DNA from: JBFWUW01 sp050247075
GTDB taxonomy: Bacteria > Planctomycetota > Planctomycetia > Pirellulales > JBFWUW01
Reading direction: 5' to 3'
DNA: 64,000 bases
Assembly: GCA_050247075.1 (NCBI GenBank)
Contig: JBFWUW010000001.1
Coordinates: forward strand, 167,321 to 231,320
Made by a program: the position numbers and the translations under genes
Notes under the pieces: model-generated
The model's database searches: none
The model's input: only the letters and a program-made list of their open reading frames with translations
Told to the model about the DNA's origin: nothing
Part shown: positions 60,381 through 64,000 of the stretch, piece by piece
Position numbering within the stretch: position 1 is the first letter of the stretch
How the letters are laid out: the number at the start of each line of letters is the position of its first letter

Positions 60381-62636
60381 CTACTTGATGAACAACATCT
60401 CCATGTAGCTTGGCAGAGGCCACAGGTCGTCAGCGACCAGGCCCTCTAGCTCGTCGGCATAGCCGCGGATCACGCCCATGGCGGGTAGCACAACGTCGCA
60501 CAAGTGCTTGGCCTCGGCCAACAGGTTGGCAAAGTCGTGCTTGGCCAAGGCTTCGTCCAATTCGGTCGAACTATCCTGTACGCAGCGCACCAGATTGGTG
60601 ATCTTGTCCAGGGTGTCGGTATCGAAGGTATATCCCAACATCTTGAGATTGGCCGCCGTCGATGCCAGTTGGCTTTGATAGCGGATCGTCGCCGGAAAGA
60701 TCATCGTCCGGGCGATTTTTAGCACCAACTTGGCTTCGACCTTGACGGTCTTGCAGTACTGCTCAAGGTAGATCTCGTAACGGCTCTCCAGTTCCCGCGG
60801 CGAAAGTACATCGTACTTGGCAAACAGTTCCTTGACCTCTGGTGCCTGCAGCTGGGTCAGGGCCAAGGGGGAGTTCTTCAGGTTGAGCAGGCCGCGTTTG
60901 GTGGCTTCAGCGTGCCATTCCTTGGAATAGCCGTCGCCGTTAAAGACAACGGAGCCGTGCTCGTTGATGATCTCGCTAAGCAGCTTCTGCAGCTCCGCAT
61001 GCAGTTTCTTGGAGTCGCCGCCGGTGGCGGCCTCCAGCTTGGTGGCACAGTAATCTAGCGACTCGGCGACGATTGTATTCATCGCCACCAATGGTCCGGC
61101 GATCGACTGGCTGGCGCCCACCGCGCGGAACTCGAACCGATTGCCGGTAAAGGCGAACGGACTGGTGCGGTTTCGGTCGCCAGCATCCTTGGGCAGCGGC
61201 GGCAGTACGTCCACACCCACGGTCAGCGTTCCCTTGGGCAACGACTTGTTGGCTCCACCCGCCTTGATTTGCTCGAACACATCCATGAGCTGGTCGCCCA
61301 GGAAGATCGAAATAATCGCTGGGGGAGCTTCATTCGCGCCCAGCCGGTGGTCATTGTGTGCCGTGGCAACCACGGCACGCAGCAGGCCCTGATACCTATG
61401 CACCGCCCGAATCACAGCGGCGCAAAACAGCAAGAACTGGGCGTTGGCGTGCGGGGTATCGCCTGGATCTAGCAGATTGCCGCAAGTAGCACTACCCAAG
61501 GACCAGTTCACATGCTTGCCAGAACCGTTGACGCCCGCGAAAGGTTTCTCGTGGGTCAAACAGGCCATGCCGTATTTCTCGGCCACGCGCCGCAACGTGA
61601 TCATCGTCAACTGCTGATGATCGGTAGCTACATTCGCCGACTCGAAAATGGGGGCAATCTCGTACTGGCCCGGTGCGACTTCGTTATGCCGCGTCTTGAT
61701 GGGAATACCCAGCTTGAAGAGTTCGCGCTCGACCTCCAGCATGAAAGCCAGCACGCGCTCTGGGATCGCGCCAAAATAATGGTCCTCGAATTCTTGTCCC
61801 TTTGGCGGCTTGGCACCAAACAAAGTTCGTCCCGAGGCGATTAAGTCGGGGCGGGCGAAATAAAAGTTGCGGTCAATCAGAAAATACTCTTGCTCTGGCC
61901 CGGCCGTACTAGCGACCATTGCTCCGTCGGTCTTGCCGAACAGGCTGAGGATGCGCTGCGCTTGCTTGTTCAGCGCTTGCATCGATCGCAACACGGGGGT
62001 CTTCTTGTCTAGCGCCTCGCCTGTCCATGAGACGAAGGCCGTGGGAATGCACAGCGTAGTCCCGTTGGGATTCTCCAAGATGTAGGCAGGGCTGGTGATG
62101 TCCCAGATGGTATAGCCGCGGGCCTCAAACGTGGCCCGAATGCCGCCAGTGGGAAAGCTCGAACCGTCGGGCTCGCCTTGAATCAATTGCTTGCCGCTAA
62201 ACTCGGTGATGGCACCTCCTTCGCCATCGGGCGTGAGAAAGCTGTCGTGCTTCTCAGCGGTCGAACCGGTTAGAGGGAAGAACACGTGGGCGTAGTGCGT
62301 GGCCCCCTTGGAAATGGCCCAATCCTTCATCGCCGCAGCCACCGCGTCGGCCAATCCGGAATCCAGTTTTTGACCGTTTTCGATCGTCTTGACGACGGAC
62401 TTGTAAATATCCTTGGGGAGCCGCTCCTTCATTACCGCCTTGTTAAAGACGTTGGAAGCAAACAAATCTTGCGCGGTCGTGTCGATGAAATTCATCGGCG
62501 GACCCGACGGCTTCCAGTTCGTAATGGCCGCAATGGCCGCCATGCGAGCCGATCCGCTGATCGTCACGGTTCCGCTGCTCGGGCCGTTAGGCATCTGCGA
62601 GGTCGATTCCTTCTTGTCCATCGTTGCTGTACTCAT
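60381..62636 (-). CDS. glnN: Type III glutamine synthetase
   Basis: 751 residues, the length of GSIII (about 720-750), much longer than GSI. GSIII makes glutamine from glutamate, ammonium and ATP. Seen are an N-terminal region ending GPPMNFIDTTAQDLFASNVF, KGATHYAHVFFPLTGSTAEK, STAGPEQEYFLIDRNFYFAR, RHNEVAPGQYEIAPIFESAN, the ATP-site FAGVNGSGKHVNWSL, and ELQKLLSEIINEHGSVVFNG. The ATG at 62636 follows GGAGGAA at long spacing. It is preceded by a consensus sigma54 promoter and followed by a strong terminator, so it is monocistronic and probably controlled by nitrogen supply. Confidence 0.96.
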   Translation of the reverse strand: MSTATMDKKESTSQMPNGPSSGTVTISGSARMAAIAAITNWKPSGPPMNFIDTTAQDLFASNVFNKAVMKERLPKDIYKSVVKTIENGQKLDSGLADAVAAAMKDWAISKGATHYAHVFFPLTGSTAEKHDSFLTPDGEGGAITEFSGKQLIQGEPDGSSFPTGGIRATFEARGYTIWDITSPAYILENPNGTTLCIPTAFVSWTGEALDKKTPVLRSMQALNKQAQRILSLFGKTDGAMVASTAGPEQEYFLIDRNFYFARPDLIASGRTLFGAKPPKGQEFEDHYFGAIPERVLAFMLEVERELFKLGIPIKTRHNEVAPGQYEIAPIFESANVATDHQQLTMITLRRVAEKYGMACLTHEKPFAGVNGSGKHVNWSLGSATCGNLLDPGDTPHANAQFLLFCAAVIRAVHRYQGLLRAVVATAHNDHRLGANEAPPAIISIFLGDQLMDVFEQIKAGGANKSLPKGTLTVGVDVLPPLPKDAGDRNRTSPFAFTGNRFEFRAVGASQSIAGPLVAMNTIVAESLDYCATKLEAATGGDSKKLHAELQKLLSEIINEHGSVVFNGDGYSKEWHAEATKRGLLNLKNSPLALTQLQAPEVKELFAKYDVLSPRELESRYEIYLEQYCKTVKVEAKLVLKIARTMIFPATIRYQSQLASTAANLKMLGYTFDTDTLDKITNLVRCVQDSSTELDEALAKHDFANLLAEAKHLCDVVLPAMGVIRGYADELEGLVADDLWPLPSYMEMLFIK

Positions 62637-62737
62637 AACGCTAAATTCCTCCGCCAAGGGGCTAAAACCGGTGGCGATCCGTCGCGCGAAATACACGAAG
62701 TCCCCAGCGCTCCCGCTATGGACCTAGCCGCTGCCGT

Positions 62738-62753
62738 AGCAACTATCGTGCCA
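62738..62753 (-). promoter_or_regulatory. Sigma54 (-24/-12) promoter of glutamine synthetase
   Basis: Read on the minus strand: TGGCAC (62753-62748), five bases, TTGCT (62742-62738), an exact match to the RpoN consensus TGGCAC-N5-TTGCW. Transcription would begin near 62727, leaving a leader of about 90 bases to the ATG at 62636. This implies activation by an NtrC-type protein. Confidence 0.8.
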
Positions 62754-62859
62754 CGAATAACTTGAGTCATAATCCGCCGGTTTTAGCCGATTGCTGAACC
62801 GGAAGGAAGGACCAGCGGCCCAAACTGATGAAATCATGGGCACCTGATGCTTAACCAGG

Positions 62860-62874
62860 GGGCAAAATTGGCCC
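62860..62874. promoter_or_regulatory. Possible activator dyad upstream of the sigma54 promoter
   Basis: GGGCAAAATTGGCCC has the symmetry GGGC-x-AA-x-TT-x-GCCC and lies about 110 bases upstream of the -24 element, a usual distance for an enhancer. It does not match the enteric NtrC site. No other structure was seen in the 346-base gap 62637-62982. Confidence 0.25.
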
Positions 62875-62982
62875 ATTCCATATCTGGTCTAGTCGCCGCG
62901 CAGCTTGTTTCGGGTAGGTCGCCCGTTTACGATCGCCGTAATCGGAAGCCGGCATTTTCACGCATCTCTCGACGAGGCCACC

Positions 62983-63864
62983 ATGAAACGTGCGGTTTGC
63001 TTTTGGGCCATGGCGGTTTGCTTGTTGGCTTGGACCGGGCCGCAATCGCGGGCGGCTGATGAGCCGCGGATTGAGGCCGATGTGGTGTATGGCCATAAGG
63101 ATGGACTGGCGCTGACGTTTGATGTCATACGGCCCGCCAAACCCAACGGCTCCGCGGTGCTGTTCTTGCAAAGCGGCGGTTGGTACTCTACCTGGATGGA
63201 GCCAAGGCTGCTGGTTCCGGTGGCCCAGCCATTCCTGGACAAGGGAATTACCATGCTCATCGTGCGGCATGGCAGCGCCCCCAAATACACCGTACCCGAA
63301 GCCATTGAGGATGTTCGCCGCGCGGTGCGTGTTGTGCGCATGCGGGCCAAGGAGTGGGACCTCGATCCCAACCGCTTGGGAGTGCTCGGCGGCAGTGCGG
63401 GCGGGCACTTAACCCTGATGTTGGCCACCACCGGCGACGATGGTGATGCGGCTTCGAAGGACCCGGTTCTCCGGCACGGCAGCCGCATTGCGGCCGGCGT
63501 AGCGCTCTACCCGCCAACGGACCTTCGCAAGTGGACGACGGACCCTCCCGCGGCGATCAAAGCCATTCCGGGGCTGCGTCCGCCGCTGGCATTCGACGCT
63601 GCCAAAGAGGCCGATTGCTCTCCCTTGTTGAAAGTCACTGAGCGCACAGCGCCCGTGCTGATGATTCATGGTGACAAAGATGAACTGGTCCCCATTTCGC
63701 ACAGCGAACAGATTTTGGAGGTGTTGGAGAAAGCCCAGGTTCCTTGCCGGCTCTTAACGATGAAAGGTGCCGGGCATTCCTTCACCGCGAAAGACAACGC
63801 CATCGCCGGGCCCGCCATGTTGGAGTGGTTCGTCAAATATCTGGCCGAGAAAAAGCCAGAGTGA
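62983..63864 (+). CDS. Exported alpha/beta hydrolase (esterase-like)
   Basis: 293 residues from the ATG at 62983, with GAGG five bases upstream and a signal peptide (RAVCFWAMAVCLLAWTGPQS). The alpha/beta hydrolase core is complete: an oxyanion-type segment LFLQSGGWYSTW, the nucleophile elbow LGGSAGGHLTLM, LMIHGDKDELVPI with the acidic residue, and the histidine in KGAGHSF. The family (BD-FAE/acetyl esterase-like) often removes acyl groups from polysaccharides. The location should be periplasmic. It is divergent from the glutamine synthetase gene. Confidence 0.9.
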   Translation: MKRAVCFWAMAVCLLAWTGPQSRAADEPRIEADVVYGHKDGLALTFDVIRPAKPNGSAVLFLQSGGWYSTWMEPRLLVPVAQPFLDKGITMLIVRHGSAPKYTVPEAIEDVRRAVRVVRMRAKEWDLDPNRLGVLGGSAGGHLTLMLATTGDDGDAASKDPVLRHGSRIAAGVALYPPTDLRKWTTDPPAAIKAIPGLRPPLAFDAAKEADCSPLLKVTERTAPVLMIHGDKDELVPISHSEQILEVLEKAQVPCRLLTMKGAGHSFTAKDNAIAGPAMLEWFVKYLAEKKPE

Positions 63865-63907
63865 AGATCGATTAGGATTCGGTACGAAATAACTTCCCCT
63901 TTTGGCC

Positions 63908-63933
63908 CCCTCTCCCGGTACTCCGGGAGAGGG
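63908..63933. repeat. Perfect hairpin of a dispersed repeat
   Basis: CCCTCTCCCGG (63908-63918), TACT loop, CCGGGAGAGGG (63923-63933). The window's last bases, CCCTCACCCCGGCCCTCTCC, look like part of the same element, which may continue past 64000. It lies 44 bases past the esterase stop. Confidence 0.7.
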
Positions 63934-64000
63934 TTGGGGAGAGGGAGATGTGGCGAAATGGCCGCCATCAACCAAACCCTCACCCCGGCCCTCTCCCAGA

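Noticed and set aside
1..64000. CRISPR arrays, tRNA or rRNA genes, prophage or insertion sequences
   Set aside because: No regularly spaced identical repeats, no tRNA-like cloverleaf with CCA or T-arm consensus, no rRNA signatures and no transposase or integrase motifs were noticed on either strand.

Overview
The window looks like chromosomal DNA of a planctomycete, most likely of the Pirellulales. The main reason is the density of lineage-typical families: five DUF1501 proteins, two PSCyt1/PSCyt2/PSD1 'planctomycete cytochrome' proteins, a sorbosone-dehydrogenase-like protein with a planctomycete heme domain, secreted beta-propellers, a squalene-cyclase-repeat protein with an N-terminal membrane anchor, and a HEAT plus VWA protein. 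The DNA is GC-rich, with many secreted or lipid-anchored proteins and no rRNA, tRNA, CRISPR array or recognisable insertion sequence.

Layout. 1-6522: a cut-off cysteine-desulfurase-like gene, a TolB-like propeller, and a minus-strand DUF1501 then PSD1-cytochrome pair. 6804-15635: HEAT/VWA protein, nucleoside diphosphate kinase, an HD-GYP/PAS/GGDEF signalling protein, two extracytoplasmic thioredoxin-fold proteins, a propeller/di-heme protein and a small membrane protein. 15800-20754: a second PSD1-cytochrome/DUF1501 pair behind a good sigma70-type promoter. 20782-27723: a minus-strand pseudaminic acid operon (RmlD-like, pseB, pseC, pseG, pseH, pseI, and a cytidylyltransferase that probably fills the PseF step). 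28037-38506: SMI1/KNR4 protein, unknown genes, PQQ-like propeller, a 32-residue lysine-rich protein, two polytopic membrane proteins, a rhomboid protease and a cyclase-repeat protein. 38510-41700: DUF1501, Gfo/Idh/MocA oxidoreductase, PII protein and a pseudo-receiver protein in one minus-strand run. 41908-53816: a glycosidase-like secreted protein, Nudix hydrolase, anchored nuclease, a ParE-type toxin-antitoxin pair, two more DUF1501 proteins, a small zinc-ribbon protein and RecQ. 53966-64000: two multiheme oxidoreductases, a CDF zinc transporter, type III glutamine synthetase with a consensus sigma54 promoter, and a secreted alpha/beta hydrolase.

How the genes work together. The clearest pathway is CMP-pseudaminic acid synthesis, a precursor for surface glycosylation. 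Nitrogen control appears twice: PII at 38875-39222 and the sigma54-preceded glutamine synthetase at 60381-62636. The secreted heme proteins, propellers and glycosidase-like proteins fit the planctomycete habit of degrading complex polysaccharides in an enlarged periplasm, but no substrate can be assigned from sequence.

The intergenic regions hold several dispersed inverted-repeat families: a 74-nt element with GTAGGAGGCGATTCC arms, a hairpin family with a GGCGGGAGCC core, and single copies of other palindromic elements. Together with the PII/pseudo-receiver pair, the sigma54 promoter and a catalytically degenerate RmlD homologue, these are the observations most worth follow-up. Promoter and terminator calls were made by eye from consensus matches.
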